A DNA stretch of 64,000 bases from Ruegeria atlantica (GCF_013032005.1 NZ_WQBE01000007.1:62001-126000); one strand, 5' to 3'. Positions 27,009 through 36,590 are shown, numbered from the stretch's first letter. Program-made: numbers and translations. The notes: a model not told the origin generated them from the sequence alone.

Positions 27009-28509
27009 CCTTTTCATCCTGTCGGTGGTCGCCCTTGCGGCCACCCAAACCCCAGCCGCCGAGCTGCGGGACTATCACCTGAATTTCGAACCCAGAACCG
27101 AGGATGAGCGTGCGCGCATCGCCCGTGTCACCGCTGCGCCCACCGATTTCAGCACGCCCCAAAGGTTCGAGGACTTGCCCGCCGGTGCCGCCACCGTTCG
27201 CGCCCGTGCCGATGCTGACGCATTTTCGCAGCCCTCGGGCAACCTGAGCTTTGAGCAAGAGCTGGACTTTAAGGTTGGAAACGGACTGTTCAAGAAAATC
27301 TGGGTGTCTTCTCCGGCCTCAACTCTGGCCTCGGATGGGCTGGGGCCGCTGTACAACGCCCGGTCGTGCCAGCGCTGCCATATCAAGGACGGGCGCGGGC
27401 ACACGCCCAACGGTCCGGATGACAATGCAATTTCGATGTTCCTGCGGGTCTCGATCCCCGGTGGCGGTGGGTATGACGAGATCGAGGATTACATCGCCAC
27501 CCAGCCCGAACCAAATTACGGGGGCCAGATGCAGGATTTGGCCCTGCCCGGTTATCCGGCTGAATATCGCCTGGATATCACTTACGAAGACGTCAAGGTC
27601 ACTTTGTCAGATGGCGAAACCGTCACTTTACGCAAACCGACCTACGCGGCGGCTGACCTTGGATACGGGCCGCTGCATCCAGAGGCGATGCTCAGTCCAC
27701 GTGTGGCGCCGCAAATGATCGGCCTTGGATTGCTCGAAGCGATACCGGTCGCGGATCTGCTGGCCAACGCTGATCCCGACGATGCCGATGGGGATGGGAT
27801 TTCCGGGCGTCCCAATATCGTCTGGGCGATGGAATATGGCGCCCCGATGATGGGTCGGTTCGGGCACAAGGCCGGGATGCCCACGATCATGGAACAATCG
27901 GCGGCGGCCTTTGCCGGTGATATCGGCATATCAAGCCCACTTTACCCCGCCAGCCACGGCGATTGCACCGATGCTCAGATTGGTTGTGCGACCGCCCCGC
28001 ACGGGGACGGTGACGTGCGCGAGTTCGAGATCGACCAGATCGGAATGGACCTTGTTGCCTTTTACAGCCGCAACCTGGGCGTTCCCGCCCGGCGGGACAT
28101 GGACGACCCTCAGGTGCTGCACGGTAAGCAGGTGTTTTACGACACTGGCTGCGCGTCCTGCCACACGCCTGCCTTTGTCACCCATCGCATGTCAGACCGG
28201 CCCGAACAGAGTTTTCAGCTGATCTGGCCTTACTCCGACTTGTTGCTGCACGATATGGGCGAAGAGCTGGCTGATAACCGCCCCGAGGGTCGCGCCACAG
28301 GGCGCGAATGGCGCACGCCACCGCTTTGGGGCGTTGGGCTGACTGAACAGGTTTCGGGCCACACCCAGTTCCTGCATGATGGTCGCGCGCAATCCTTGCT
28401 GGAAGCCATCCTCTGGCATGGGGGTGAGGCACAGGCAGCCCGCGATACGGTCGTGGCCATGCCCAAACCCGACCGCGATGCCCTGATCCATTTTCTGGAA
28501 AGCCTCTGA
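26968..28509 (+). CDS. Di-heme oxidoreductase, DUF1111 family
   Basis: Periplasmic c-type cytochrome of the di-heme thiol-oxidoreductase-like (DUF1111) family, related to MauG/CcpA peroxidases. Two heme motifs are present, CQRCH and CASCH. I chose the ATG at 26968 because it gives a normal signal peptide ([25 protein letters not shown]), at the cost of a 41-bp overlap with bfr. The frame is open to 26899. This family regularly accompanies imelysins, where it may oxidise or reduce iron during uptake. It is followed after 3 bp by the second imelysin. Confidence 0.85.
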   Translation: MRNSTHRKWTRASSLFILSVVALAATQTPAAELRDYHLNFEPRTEDERARIARVTAAPTDFSTPQRFEDLPAGAATVRARADADAFSQPSGNLSFEQELDFKVGNGLFKKIWVSSPASTLASDGLGPLYNARSCQRCHIKDGRGHTPNGPDDNAISMFLRVSIPGGGGYDEIEDYIATQPEPNYGGQMQDLALPGYPAEYRLDITYEDVKVTLSDGETVTLRKPTYAAADLGYGPLHPEAMLSPRVAPQMIGLGLLEAIPVADLLANADPDDADGDGISGRPNIVWAMEYGAPMMGRFGHKAGMPTIMEQSAAAFAGDIGISSPLYPASHGDCTDAQIGCATAPHGDGDVREFEIDQIGMDLVAFYSRNLGVPARRDMDDPQVLHGKQVFYDTGCASCHTPAFVTHRMSDRPEQSFQLIWPYSDLLLHDMGEELADNRPEGRATGREWRTPPLWGVGLTEQVSGHTQFLHDGRAQSLLEAILWHGGEAQAARDTVVAMPKPDRDALIHFLESL

Positions 28510-28512
28510 CAC

Positions 28513-29523
28513 ATGCGTATCCTTGTTGCTGCTGTCGCATTGACGCTGCCCCTAACTGCGCTGGCGCAGGACCGTGAGCCGATCTTGTCGGATGCGGTCG
28601 AAGGGCACATCCTTCCAGGCTTTGCCTCACTGGCTGAAACGACCGGGGTGTTGGCCCAAACAGCACAAACCGATTGCACCCAAACCTCGCCCGAATTGCG
28701 GGGCGCCTATCACGCGGCCTTTGACGACTGGATCTCGGTCAGCCATCTGCGCTTTGGCCCGTCCGAGGTGAACGACCGCGCCTTTGCGCTGGCCTTCTGG
28801 CCCGACACCAAAGGGTTCACCCCCAAAGCCCTGTCCAGCCTGATCGCGACCGAGGATGCGGCTGTGGAAAGCCCCGAAGGTTTTGCCGAGACATCCGTCG
28901 CCGGACGTGGCTTTTTTGCGTTAGAGCAGATGCTTTATGAGCCCAATTTTGCCGATCAGGGCAGCGCCACATATCGCTGCGCGTTGATACAGGCCATCAC
29001 CACCGATATCGTCAGCAATGCCCGCGCGATAAACGCAGATTGGGGCGGCTATTCAACTGCCCTAACCCAACCGGGCGACGACAGCCCCTATCGGTCCGAC
29101 GATGAGGCCATGCAAGAGCTTTACAAGGCGTTGGTGACCGGACTTGAATTCACTGGCGACACCCGCCTTGGTCGTCCGATGGGCACCTTCGACCGCCCGC
29201 GCCCCAACCGGGCCGAGGCACGCCGTTCGGAACGCGCGCTTCGTCATGTGGAACTGTCGCTGACCGCCCTGCGCGATCTGGCCGCGCGCCTGTCAGCGGA
29301 CCACCCCAAGATTGCCGCCGATCTGGACAGCGCCTTTGACAAGGCCATCATCCGCGCGCAATCGCTGGACGACCCGGTGCTGGCCGGGGTCGCCACTCCG
29401 CAGGGCCGCCTTAGGGTCGAGGCGTTGCAGCAAGCCATCAACGATATCCGTGCGATTGCCTCGGCCGAGCTGGGTCCGACGCTAGGCATCAGCGCCGGGT
29501 TCAATTCTCTGGACGGGGACTGA
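28513..29523 (+). CDS. Imelysin family protein (second)
   Basis: 336-aa periplasmic helical protein with a signal peptide (MRILVAAVALTLPLTALA). It belongs to the imelysin/M75 group (VSHLRFGP, FFALEQMLYEP, RCALIQAITTDI), but has lost the HxxE arrangement seen in the first imelysin (FALEQ in place of HAIEF). It is tightly packed between the DUF1111 and DUF1513 genes, forming the usual imelysin-cytochrome-imelysin-DUF1513 iron module. Confidence 0.85.
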   Translation: MRILVAAVALTLPLTALAQDREPILSDAVEGHILPGFASLAETTGVLAQTAQTDCTQTSPELRGAYHAAFDDWISVSHLRFGPSEVNDRAFALAFWPDTKGFTPKALSSLIATEDAAVESPEGFAETSVAGRGFFALEQMLYEPNFADQGSATYRCALIQAITTDIVSNARAINADWGGYSTALTQPGDDSPYRSDDEAMQELYKALVTGLEFTGDTRLGRPMGTFDRPRPNRAEARRSERALRHVELSLTALRDLAARLSADHPKIAADLDSAFDKAIIRAQSLDDPVLAGVATPQGRLRVEALQQAINDIRAIASAELGPTLGISAGFNSLDGD

Positions 29524-29527
29524 CCTG

Positions 29528-30610
29528 TTGCCCAGCCGTCGTCATTTTCTGGCCGGTCTGGCCGCGACCAGCCTTTCGCCGATACAAAGCTGGGCCGCAG
29601 TTGGTTCGCCCGACTATCTCGCCGCTGCCCTGTTCCCGGATGGCAGCTATCGACTAGCCGGGCTGGATACGGGTGGAAACATCCTGTTTTCCATACCTCT
29701 ACCTGCGCGCGGCCACGCGGCGGCAGCCCATCCGCACCGCGCACAGGCCGTGGCTTTTGCCCGTCGTCCCGGCACCTTTGCGGTGGTCATCGATTGCGCC
29801 ACAGGCACCGAAGTCACCCGACTTAACGCCCCACACGGTCGCCATTTCTATGGCCATGGCGTCTTTTCCCCCGACGGCACTCGTCTGTTCACAACTGAAA
29901 ACGACTATGATTCCGGAGACGGCGTGATCGGCGTCTGGAACACAGACAGCTACACCCGCATAGGCGAGTTCCCCTCGAGCGGGATTGGTCCGCATGACAT
30001 GCGATTGATGCCCGATGGTCAGACGCTGGTCATCGCCAATGGTGGCATCGAAACCCACCCCGAGACAGGGCGCACCAAGCTGAACCTGCCAACCATGCAG
30101 CCGCAGCTGACCTATCTGGATTTGTCCGGCACGGTTTTGGAACAGATGGAACTGCCACGCGCGCTGCATAAGAATTCGATCCGCCATTTGGCTGTACGGC
30201 ACGACGGTTTGGTGGCATTTGCGATGCAGTGGCAGGGGGACAAGGTGCATCACCCCCCTCTGCTGGGCCTACATCGTCGGGGCGAAGCACCGCGTTTGCT
30301 TTCAGCGCCTGATGCCGCGCAAAGCACGTTGCAAGGCTACGCGGGCAGTGTCGCCTTTGCCGGGGATGAAACTACGGTTGCCATCACCTGCCCACGCGGC
30401 AACGCCTTGCACCGGTTCGACGTCGCGAATGGCCAACTGAACGGGGATTTCCCGTTGGAAGACGTCTGTGGCCTTGGCTCCGGCCCCAAAGGGTTCGTTT
30501 TCACCACCGGCACCGGGATAGTTGGAGAGCTGACATCCACCCCCCGCATTTCAGCCCGTCCGGACTGTCATTGGGACAATCACCTGATCCCAATTCGCAA
30601 GCCTGCATAA
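29528..30610 (+). CDS. DUF1513 family protein with Tat-like signal
   Basis: 360 aa. It starts at a TTG, four bases after the previous stop. The N terminus SRRHFLAGLAATSL is a twin-arginine type signal, so export of a folded, perhaps metal-loaded, protein is likely. The rest reads as a beta-propeller (repeated NxDTGxxxxxxPL-like blades, FSPDGTRLFTTENDY, HDMRLMPDGQTLVIANGG). DUF1513 proteins are fixed partners of imelysins in iron clusters; their biochemical role is unknown to me. Confidence 0.82.
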   Translation: MPSRRHFLAGLAATSLSPIQSWAAVGSPDYLAAALFPDGSYRLAGLDTGGNILFSIPLPARGHAAAAHPHRAQAVAFARRPGTFAVVIDCATGTEVTRLNAPHGRHFYGHGVFSPDGTRLFTTENDYDSGDGVIGVWNTDSYTRIGEFPSSGIGPHDMRLMPDGQTLVIANGGIETHPETGRTKLNLPTMQPQLTYLDLSGTVLEQMELPRALHKNSIRHLAVRHDGLVAFAMQWQGDKVHHPPLLGLHRRGEAPRLLSAPDAAQSTLQGYAGSVAFAGDETTVAITCPRGNALHRFDVANGQLNGDFPLEDVCGLGSGPKGFVFTTGTGIVGELTSTPRISARPDCHWDNHLIPIRKPA

Positions 30611-30654
30611 ACTCGGCAAATCCCCCCACATAGATTACACTTGGAAGAATCAAA

Positions 30655-30705
30655 ATGCTGCCGTATTGGCGGGCGCTAAACCGGCACTTTAACCGCAAGG
30701 ACTGA
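30655..30705 (+). CDS. Possible 16-residue leader peptide before speA
   Basis: A short reading frame encodes MLPYWRALNRHFNRKD, ending five bases before the TTG start of speA. It has a good ribosome-binding site (GGAAGA, about six bases ahead). Three of 16 residues are Arg, the substrate of the downstream decarboxylase. Leader peptides that sense amino acids or polyamines by ribosome stalling are known for ornithine decarboxylase (SpeFL). Conservation has not been tested, and the frame could be chance. Confidence 0.35.
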   Translation: MLPYWRALNRHFNRKD

Positions 30706-30710
30706 CCTGA

Positions 30711-32600
30711 TTGAAACAGACGCCCGACGCACCGCATTCCATCTACGGGGTAGAGAAATGGGGCAAAGGCCTCATTGAGGTGACGGAGCAAGGCGAGATC
30801 GGTCTGCGCAATCCCCTGGTGCCCGAGGCGGCGGCAATCAGCCTGCCAGGTATCCTGCATGATCTGGACGAACGCGGTATCAAGGCACCGATGTTGCTGC
30901 GCATCAGTTCGTATCTGGAAAACGAGATCGCGCATATCAACGAAAGCTTTCGCGATGCGATTGCACGTGTCGGCTACAAAGGCAGCTATCGCGGCGTATT
31001 CCCGATCAAGGTGAACCAGCAGGCCCAGGTGGTCGACCGGATCGTCGAGTTCGGTAAAAAGTATAACTATGGGCTCGAGGCTGGCTCCAAGCCCGAACTG
31101 GTTGTCGCACTGGCGCACCGTCTGGCCCGCGAGGCGCTGATTGTCTGCAATGGCGTCAAGGATGCCGAGTTCATCCAACTGGCCATCCTCAGTCGTAAGA
31201 TTGGCTTCAACACGGTCATCGTTCTGGAAAGCCCGAAAGAGGCGGACACGGTGATCGAGGTCTATAACGAACTGGGCATCGAACCCCTGATTGGTGTGCG
31301 GGTCAAACTGACCAATCAGATCAGCGGCAAGTGGGAAGAAAGCTCGGGCGACCGGTCTGCCTTTGGCATGAACACTGACCAACTGGTCGCCACGGTGGAC
31401 AAGCTGAAAGCGGCAGGTTTGCTGCATTGTTTGAAGCTGCAACATTCACACCTGGGCTCTCAGGTGCAGGACGTCAACGACGTGCGCCGCGCCGTTGGCG
31501 AGGCCTGCCGGTACTACACTGAACTGACGCGCGAGGGCGTGCCGTTGACCCATCTGGACCTCGGTGGCGGCATGGGCGTGGATTATACCGGTGAGAAAAA
31601 GGCTGCCGAGAACTCGATCAACTACACGGTCGAAGAATACTGCGCCAACGTGGTTGAAACCGTGGCCTACGCGATGGACGAGGCCGAGGTCGAACATCCA
31701 ACGCTGGTGACCGAGAGCGGGCGCGCCGTGGTGGCGACGTCGTCGATGCTGGTGTTCAATGTTCTGGAAAGCACCTTGTATGACGCACCGAACGGCCCCG
31801 AGGTCGAAGCGGACGATCACCATCTGGTCTCAGACCTTGCCGCGATCAACGGGTACCTCAGTACCGAGCGTTTGCAAGAATGCTGGAACGACGCAAATTT
31901 TTACCGCAACGAGCTGCGCGCGTTGTTCCGCCGCGGCTATGTCGACCTGCGCCAGATGGCCCGCGCCGAACGCATCTATTTATCGCTGATGGCCCGCCTC
32001 AAGGCGCTGGCAGCAAGCGATGATTTGGAAACGGATGTGGACGACCAACTGGAAAAAGTGGCCGATATCTACCACTGCAACTTCTCGCTATTCCAGTCGC
32101 TGCCCGATGTCTGGGCCATTGACCAGCTGCACCCGATCGTCCCGCTGCAGGGGCTGAACCAGACACCCGACCGCCGCGCGGTCCTATCCGACATCACCTG
32201 CGACAGTGATGGCAAGATCGACCGGTTTATTCTGGCCGACGGTGTCTCACCCAGCTTGCCGGTACATTCCCTGCCCGAGGACCAGGAATACCTGATGGGC
32301 GTGTTCTTTGTCGGTGCTTATCAGGAAACACTGGGCGATCTGCACAACCTGTTCGGGGACACCAATGTCGTGACCATCGACCTGCGCGCTGACGGTGGCT
32401 TTGACCTGCTGCACGAACAAGAGGGCGACACCATCAGCCAGGTCCTGTCCTATGTCGAGTTCGACCCCAATGATTGCGTCGCCGCCTTCCGCAAAATGGT
32501 GGACGAGGCGATCTCGACCGGTACTCTGATGGCCAAGGACCGCAAAACCCTGATGAGCGCCTATCGCGACTCGATCAACGGCTACACCTATTACGAATAA
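30711..32600 (+). CDS. speA: Biosynthetic arginine decarboxylase
   Basis: Converts arginine to agmatine, first step toward putrescine. 629 aa, the size of the PLP-dependent alanine-racemase-fold SpeA. The PLP lysine lies in FPIKVNQQ, and HLDLGGGMGVDYTG and the C-terminal DGVSPSLPVHSLPEDQEY blocks are diagnostic. The start is TTG, preceded by AAGGA; the Arg-rich mini-frame ends just upstream. It leads the operon speA - carboxyspermidine dehydrogenase - carboxyspermidine decarboxylase - agmatinase. Confidence 0.95.
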   Translation: MKQTPDAPHSIYGVEKWGKGLIEVTEQGEIGLRNPLVPEAAAISLPGILHDLDERGIKAPMLLRISSYLENEIAHINESFRDAIARVGYKGSYRGVFPIKVNQQAQVVDRIVEFGKKYNYGLEAGSKPELVVALAHRLAREALIVCNGVKDAEFIQLAILSRKIGFNTVIVLESPKEADTVIEVYNELGIEPLIGVRVKLTNQISGKWEESSGDRSAFGMNTDQLVATVDKLKAAGLLHCLKLQHSHLGSQVQDVNDVRRAVGEACRYYTELTREGVPLTHLDLGGGMGVDYTGEKKAAENSINYTVEEYCANVVETVAYAMDEAEVEHPTLVTESGRAVVATSSMLVFNVLESTLYDAPNGPEVEADDHHLVSDLAAINGYLSTERLQECWNDANFYRNELRALFRRGYVDLRQMARAERIYLSLMARLKALAASDDLETDVDDQLEKVADIYHCNFSLFQSLPDVWAIDQLHPIVPLQGLNQTPDRRAVLSDITCDSDGKIDRFILADGVSPSLPVHSLPEDQEYLMGVFFVGAYQETLGDLHNLFGDTNVVTIDLRADGGFDLLHEQEGDTISQVLSYVEFDPNDCVAAFRKMVDEAISTGTLMAKDRKTLMSAYRDSINGYTYYE

Positions 32601-32622
32601 CCCCAGAGAGGAGATTACCCCC

Positions 32623-33846
32623 ATGGGAACTTTGAGTGGCAAAACACTGGTTGTCGGCGCGGGCGGCGTATCCCACGCTGCCGTGCATAAGATGGCGATG
32701 AATTCGGATATCTTCACCGAAATCACTCTGGCCAGCCGGACCAAATCGAAATGCGACGCCATCGCCAAAGCGGTGAAAGAGCGTGTGGGCGTTGATATCG
32801 CCACGGCGGAACTGGATGCCTACAAGGTTGAAGACACGGTAAAACTGATCAAGGAAACAGGGGCCGAGATTCTGGTGAACCTCGCCCTGCCCTATCAGGA
32901 TCTGGTGCTGATGGACGCCTGCCTTGAGGCCGGGATCCACTACCTCGACACAGCGAACTATGAGCCCGAGGATGAGGCCAAGTTCGAATACCACTGGCAA
33001 TGGGCCTATCAGGAGCGGTTCAAAGAGGCTGGGCTAACCGCCATTCTTGGATCGGGCTTCGATCCGGGCGTGACCAGCGTCTTTGCCAAATGGCTTAAGA
33101 AACACAAGCTGGATACCATCCGCCAGATCGACGTTCTGGATGCCAATGGCGGCTCGAACGATCAGGAGTTCGCCACCAACTTCAACCCCGAGATCAACCT
33201 GCGTGAAGTGCTGGCCGAAGTCCGCCATTGGGAAAACGGCGAATGGCACCATAGCCCGGCGCTGACCAACAAGGTTGAATACGACTTTCCTGCCATCGGG
33301 CGGAAAAACATGTACCAGATGTACCATGAGGAACTGGAATCGCTCTCGACCCATTTCCCCGAGATCGAGCGCGCCCGATTCTGGATGACGTTTGGCGACG
33401 CCTATATCAAACACGCGACCGTACTGCAGAACGTCGGCATGACACGCATCGATCCGGTCATGCATGACGGCAAGGAAATCATCCCGATCCAATTCCTGAA
33501 AACTCTGCTGCCCGATCCCGGCGATCTGGGTGCCGAAACCAAAGGCAAGGCCTGCATCGGCGACATCGCTACCGGTCAGGCCAAGGACGGCTCGGGTGAG
33601 AAGACCTATTACATCTACAACATCTGCGATCACGAAGAATGCTATGCTGAGGTCGGCAGCCAGGCCGTCAGCTACACCACCGGCGTCCCCGCCATGATCG
33701 GCGCGGCGCAGGTGATCAAAGGCAACTGGTCCGAGCCCGGCGTGTGGAACATGGAACAGCTTGACCCCGACAACTTCATGGACATGCTGAATGAGCATGG
33801 CCTGCCTTGGCAAGTCCACGAACTTGACGGCCCGGTCGAGTTCTAA
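32623..33846 (+). CDS. Carboxy(nor)spermidine dehydrogenase (saccharopine dehydrogenase family)
   Basis: 407 aa. Condenses putrescine (or diaminopropane) with aspartate semialdehyde and reduces the imine with NADPH to give carboxy(nor)spermidine. The Rossmann motif is VVGAGGVSHAAVHKMA, and LANLALPYQDLVLMDACLEAGIHYLDTANYEP-like family blocks are evident. GGAG lies just before the ATG. Neighbours speA and agmatinase supply putrescine, so carboxyspermidine is the more likely product. Confidence 0.92.
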   Translation: MGTLSGKTLVVGAGGVSHAAVHKMAMNSDIFTEITLASRTKSKCDAIAKAVKERVGVDIATAELDAYKVEDTVKLIKETGAEILVNLALPYQDLVLMDACLEAGIHYLDTANYEPEDEAKFEYHWQWAYQERFKEAGLTAILGSGFDPGVTSVFAKWLKKHKLDTIRQIDVLDANGGSNDQEFATNFNPEINLREVLAEVRHWENGEWHHSPALTNKVEYDFPAIGRKNMYQMYHEELESLSTHFPEIERARFWMTFGDAYIKHATVLQNVGMTRIDPVMHDGKEIIPIQFLKTLLPDPGDLGAETKGKACIGDIATGQAKDGSGEKTYYIYNICDHEECYAEVGSQAVSYTTGVPAMIGAAQVIKGNWSEPGVWNMEQLDPDNFMDMLNEHGLPWQVHELDGPVEF

Positions 33847-33884
33847 GTCCACTCATTTCATCTTTTGCCAAATACTCCGGGGGT

Positions 33885-33903
33885 CCGGGGGCAGAGCCCC
33901 CGG
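33885..33903. repeat. Rhodobacteraceae-type intergenic repeat, copy A (hairpin part)
   Basis: Perfect 8-bp hairpin CCGGGGGC-AGA-GCCCCCGG. Adjacent bases 33853-33884, read on the minus strand, give a CCCCGGAGTATTT...AGATGAA motif that is shared with 61711-61745. The element sits between two genes of the polyamine operon. Confidence 0.55.
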
Positions 33904-33930
33904 CCTCTCCACCACAAGGAAACGCCGGAC

Positions 33931-35100
33931 ATGTCCGACATGATGACCACACAGGCTGGCGACGCCGGAGCCTTCCGAAATTTCGACCTGAGCCGTGTGC
34001 CAACCCCCTGCTTTGTGGTCGATGAAAAAGCGGTCGAGCGAAACCTGACCATCCTCTCCGATATCGGCACCCTGTCCGGCGCGCATGTCCTTTCGGCGCT
34101 CAAAGCGTTTTCCATGTATTCGTTGGCCCCACTGGTGAGCCAGCACCTCGGTGGCACCTGCGCCAGCGGCATTTACGAGGCCCGGTTAGGCCGTGAGGAA
34201 TACGGCGGCGAGGTCGCAACCTTCTGCGCCGGGTACAAAGACGCCGACATGGATGAAATTCTGTCGCTGTCCGACCACATCATCTTCAACTCTCCGGCAC
34301 AAAAGGGCCGGTTCCTTGCCAAAGCCCAAACCGCGAATGTTCAGGTGGGCCTGCGCATCAACCCGGAGCATTCCGAGGGCGAGGTGCCCAAATACGACCC
34401 CTGCGCGCCCTGCTCGCGTCTGGGCACGCCGGTCAGCCAACTGACCGCCGAGACCCTGACCGGAGTTGATGGTCTGCACATGCACACGCTGTGCGAACAG
34501 GGGTTCGAACCGCTGCAGCGTACGTGGAAGGCCGTCGAACCAAAACTCAAACCTTTCCTCGCACAGCTGAAATGGCTGAACTTCGGTGGCGGTCACCACA
34601 TCACCCGTGACGATTATGACCGCGAGGGTCTGGTGGCGTTCATCAAGAACATCCGAGAGACATACGGCCTCGACGTTTACCTCGAACCCGGCGAGGCTGT
34701 CGCGCTGGATGCAGGTATTCTGGTCGGCGAAATCCTCGACCTGCCCACCAACGGAATGAACCTTGCCATCACCGATATCTCGGCCACCTGTCACATGCCT
34801 GACGTGATCGAAGCCCCTTATCGCCCCGCGTTGATGGACGAGGCCGAGGCAGGCCACACCTACCGTCTGGGCGGCCCGTCCTGTTTGGCCGGTGACGTGA
34901 TCGGAGACTACACATGGGACAAACCGCTGGAGATCGGCCAGCGTTTTGCCTTCCTTGATCAGGCGCATTACTCAATGGTGAAAACCAACACGTTCAACGG
35001 CGTACCCCTGCCCACCATCGCCCTGTGGAACAGCGAAACGGACGAGTTGAAGATCATCAAGCAGTTCGGCTATGACGACTTTAAGGACCGACTCTCATGA
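33931..35100 (+). CDS. nspC: Carboxy(nor)spermidine decarboxylase
   Basis: 389 aa, PLP-dependent group IV decarboxylase on the alanine racemase fold. It decarboxylates carboxyspermidine to spermidine. The PLP lysine is in LSALKAFSMY, and HTLCEQ, NFGGGHHITRDDYD and EPGEAVALDAG match NspC. The frame is open 22 codons upstream through the intergenic repeat, so the ATG at 33931, with AAGGA ahead, is chosen. Its stop overlaps the agmatinase start (ATGA). Confidence 0.93.
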   Translation: MSDMMTTQAGDAGAFRNFDLSRVPTPCFVVDEKAVERNLTILSDIGTLSGAHVLSALKAFSMYSLAPLVSQHLGGTCASGIYEARLGREEYGGEVATFCAGYKDADMDEILSLSDHIIFNSPAQKGRFLAKAQTANVQVGLRINPEHSEGEVPKYDPCAPCSRLGTPVSQLTAETLTGVDGLHMHTLCEQGFEPLQRTWKAVEPKLKPFLAQLKWLNFGGGHHITRDDYDREGLVAFIKNIRETYGLDVYLEPGEAVALDAGILVGEILDLPTNGMNLAITDISATCHMPDVIEAPYRPALMDEAEAGHTYRLGGPSCLAGDVIGDYTWDKPLEIGQRFAFLDQAHYSMVKTNTFNGVPLPTIALWNSETDELKIIKQFGYDDFKDRLS

Positions 35101-35939
35101 ACATTTTCCTCGACAGTGAACTGACCGCAACTGAGCGCACCGAAGATGCCAGGTTCCGCGTGATCCCGGTACCGCTGGAGCGCACGGTATCTTACGGTTC
35201 GGGAACGGCCAAAGGCCCCGAGGCCATCATTGAGGCCAGCAATGAGCTGGAACGTACCACCGGCCACGCCGAGCCCTGCGTCGAGGGGATTTTCACCGAA
35301 GAGCCCGTAGATTGCGATGCGTCCCTGTCCGAGATCATGGAGCGCCTTGCCCAGCGCACCGAGGCCGCCATCCGCGCGGGCAAGGTGCCGGTCACTTTGG
35401 GGGGCGAACATTCGCTGAGTTACGGCGCTGTGATGGGTGTGGCTCGCGCCTTGGGTCAACCCATAGGCATTGTCCAGATCGATGCCCATGCTGACCTGCG
35501 CAATGCCTATCAGGGGGAAAAACACTCCCACGCATCGGTCATGCATCTGCTCGCTGAAGAAGGTATCCGATTGGCCCAGTTTGGCGTGCGCGCCCTTTCT
35601 ACCGAAGAAGTGCAAAGCCGCCTGAAAAATCACGTTTTCCACGTTGATGCCGAGGAGTTGGTCACCGGTAATATCCACGCCGTCGACCTGCCCGAGGATT
35701 TCCCCGAGCTGGTCTATGTCAGTTTTGACGTGGACGGGCTGGATCCCGCCATCATGCCCGCCACCGGGACACCGGTGCCCGGCGGGCTGGGCTACTATCA
35801 AGCGCTGCGGTTGGTCGAACATACCCTGAAAGGCCGCAAATGCGTGGGCTTCGACGTGGTCGAACTGGCCCCCAATGGCAATGCCGCCTGGGACTTTACC
35901 GCAGCGCAGATCGTCTATCGCCTGATGGCTGCCTGTTAA
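35097..35939 (+). CDS. speB: Agmatinase (arginase/ureohydrolase family)
   Basis: Hydrolyses agmatine to putrescine and urea. 280 aa, slightly short. The binuclear manganese motifs GGEHS, DAHADLR and SFDVDGLDP are all intact. It is coupled to nspC by a 4-bp overlap. Together with SpeA it completes arginine to putrescine, so no ornithine decarboxylase is needed in this pathway. The lack of a long N-terminal segment is compatible with agmatinase, and arginase is less likely in this operon. Confidence 0.9.
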   Translation: MNIFLDSELTATERTEDARFRVIPVPLERTVSYGSGTAKGPEAIIEASNELERTTGHAEPCVEGIFTEEPVDCDASLSEIMERLAQRTEAAIRAGKVPVTLGGEHSLSYGAVMGVARALGQPIGIVQIDAHADLRNAYQGEKHSHASVMHLLAEEGIRLAQFGVRALSTEEVQSRLKNHVFHVDAEELVTGNIHAVDLPEDFPELVYVSFDVDGLDPAIMPATGTPVPGGLGYYQALRLVEHTLKGRKCVGFDVVELAPNGNAAWDFTAAQIVYRLMAAC

Positions 35940-36526
35940 CCCTCGGCGGTCTCGTTCAACTCCATGTGCCCCTCACCCTTGTTCAGGACACGACGCAACA
36001 TGGGTTCGAAGAACTCCAGCGGTTTGGTCGGGTAATCCGGGTCGAACGCCTTTTGGTCGTATTCATGGCAGAAATAGCGGCAGTCCTCCCAATAAGGGCT
36101 GTCGCGATACTTGTCGCGGGCGTTGCGGTCGCCGCCTAGATGATGGTTGTAGTAGTACCCCTGAAACACACAGTGATGTTTGAGGATCCAATAAGTTTTC
36201 TCACTGACATAGGGCTTCATCATCGCCGCTGACAGCTCACCATGGTTATAGGGTGACAGAATATCGCCGGTGTCGTGGATCAGTGCTGCGACCACGATTT
36301 CCTCGTCCGCGCCGTCTTCAAAAGCGCGCGTCGCGGCCTGCAGGCTGTGCTGATAGCGGTTCACCGGATAGGGCGTCCAGTCTTCGTCCAGCGACCGGAT
36401 CGTGTCCAGAATGCGGTCGGGCAAAGCGGCATTGTATGCCTCTTCATACTCCATGACGGCGTCCCAGTCGGCCTTGGTGGCCTCTTCGAAACTGGTCCAG
36501 GTGGGTTTGTGGCTTTTGTCCAGCAT
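35936..36526 (-). CDS. HD-domain protein, PhnZ-like mixed-valent diiron oxygenase
   Basis: 196 aa. HD-fold metal ligands are visible as H60 (RYQHS), H84-D85 (LIHDTGD), H95 (NHGE), H117 (LKHH) and D157 (EYDQKAF). This set, with a 24-residue gap between the first two His and a late [WY]D[EQ]K motif, matches the oxygenase PhnZ rather than HD phosphohydrolases. PhnZ cleaves a C-P bond after hydroxylation by PhnY; the TmpB relative acts on a trimethylaminoethylphosphonate derivative. No phosphonate genes are adjacent, so the substrate is unknown. It is divergent from a LysR gene and its end overlaps speB by 4 bp. Confidence 0.72.
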   Translation of the reverse strand: MLDKSHKPTWTSFEEATKADWDAVMEYEEAYNAALPDRILDTIRSLDEDWTPYPVNRYQHSLQAATRAFEDGADEEIVVAALIHDTGDILSPYNHGELSAAMMKPYVSEKTYWILKHHCVFQGYYYNHHLGGDRNARDKYRDSPYWEDCRYFCHEYDQKAFDPDYPTKPLEFFEPMLRRVLNKGEGHMELNETAEG

Positions 36527-36590
36527 GGCGCGGTCCTTTGGCTGATCTGTTGGAATCAGAGTAACGCATCCCTCCTACTCAAAAAAATGA

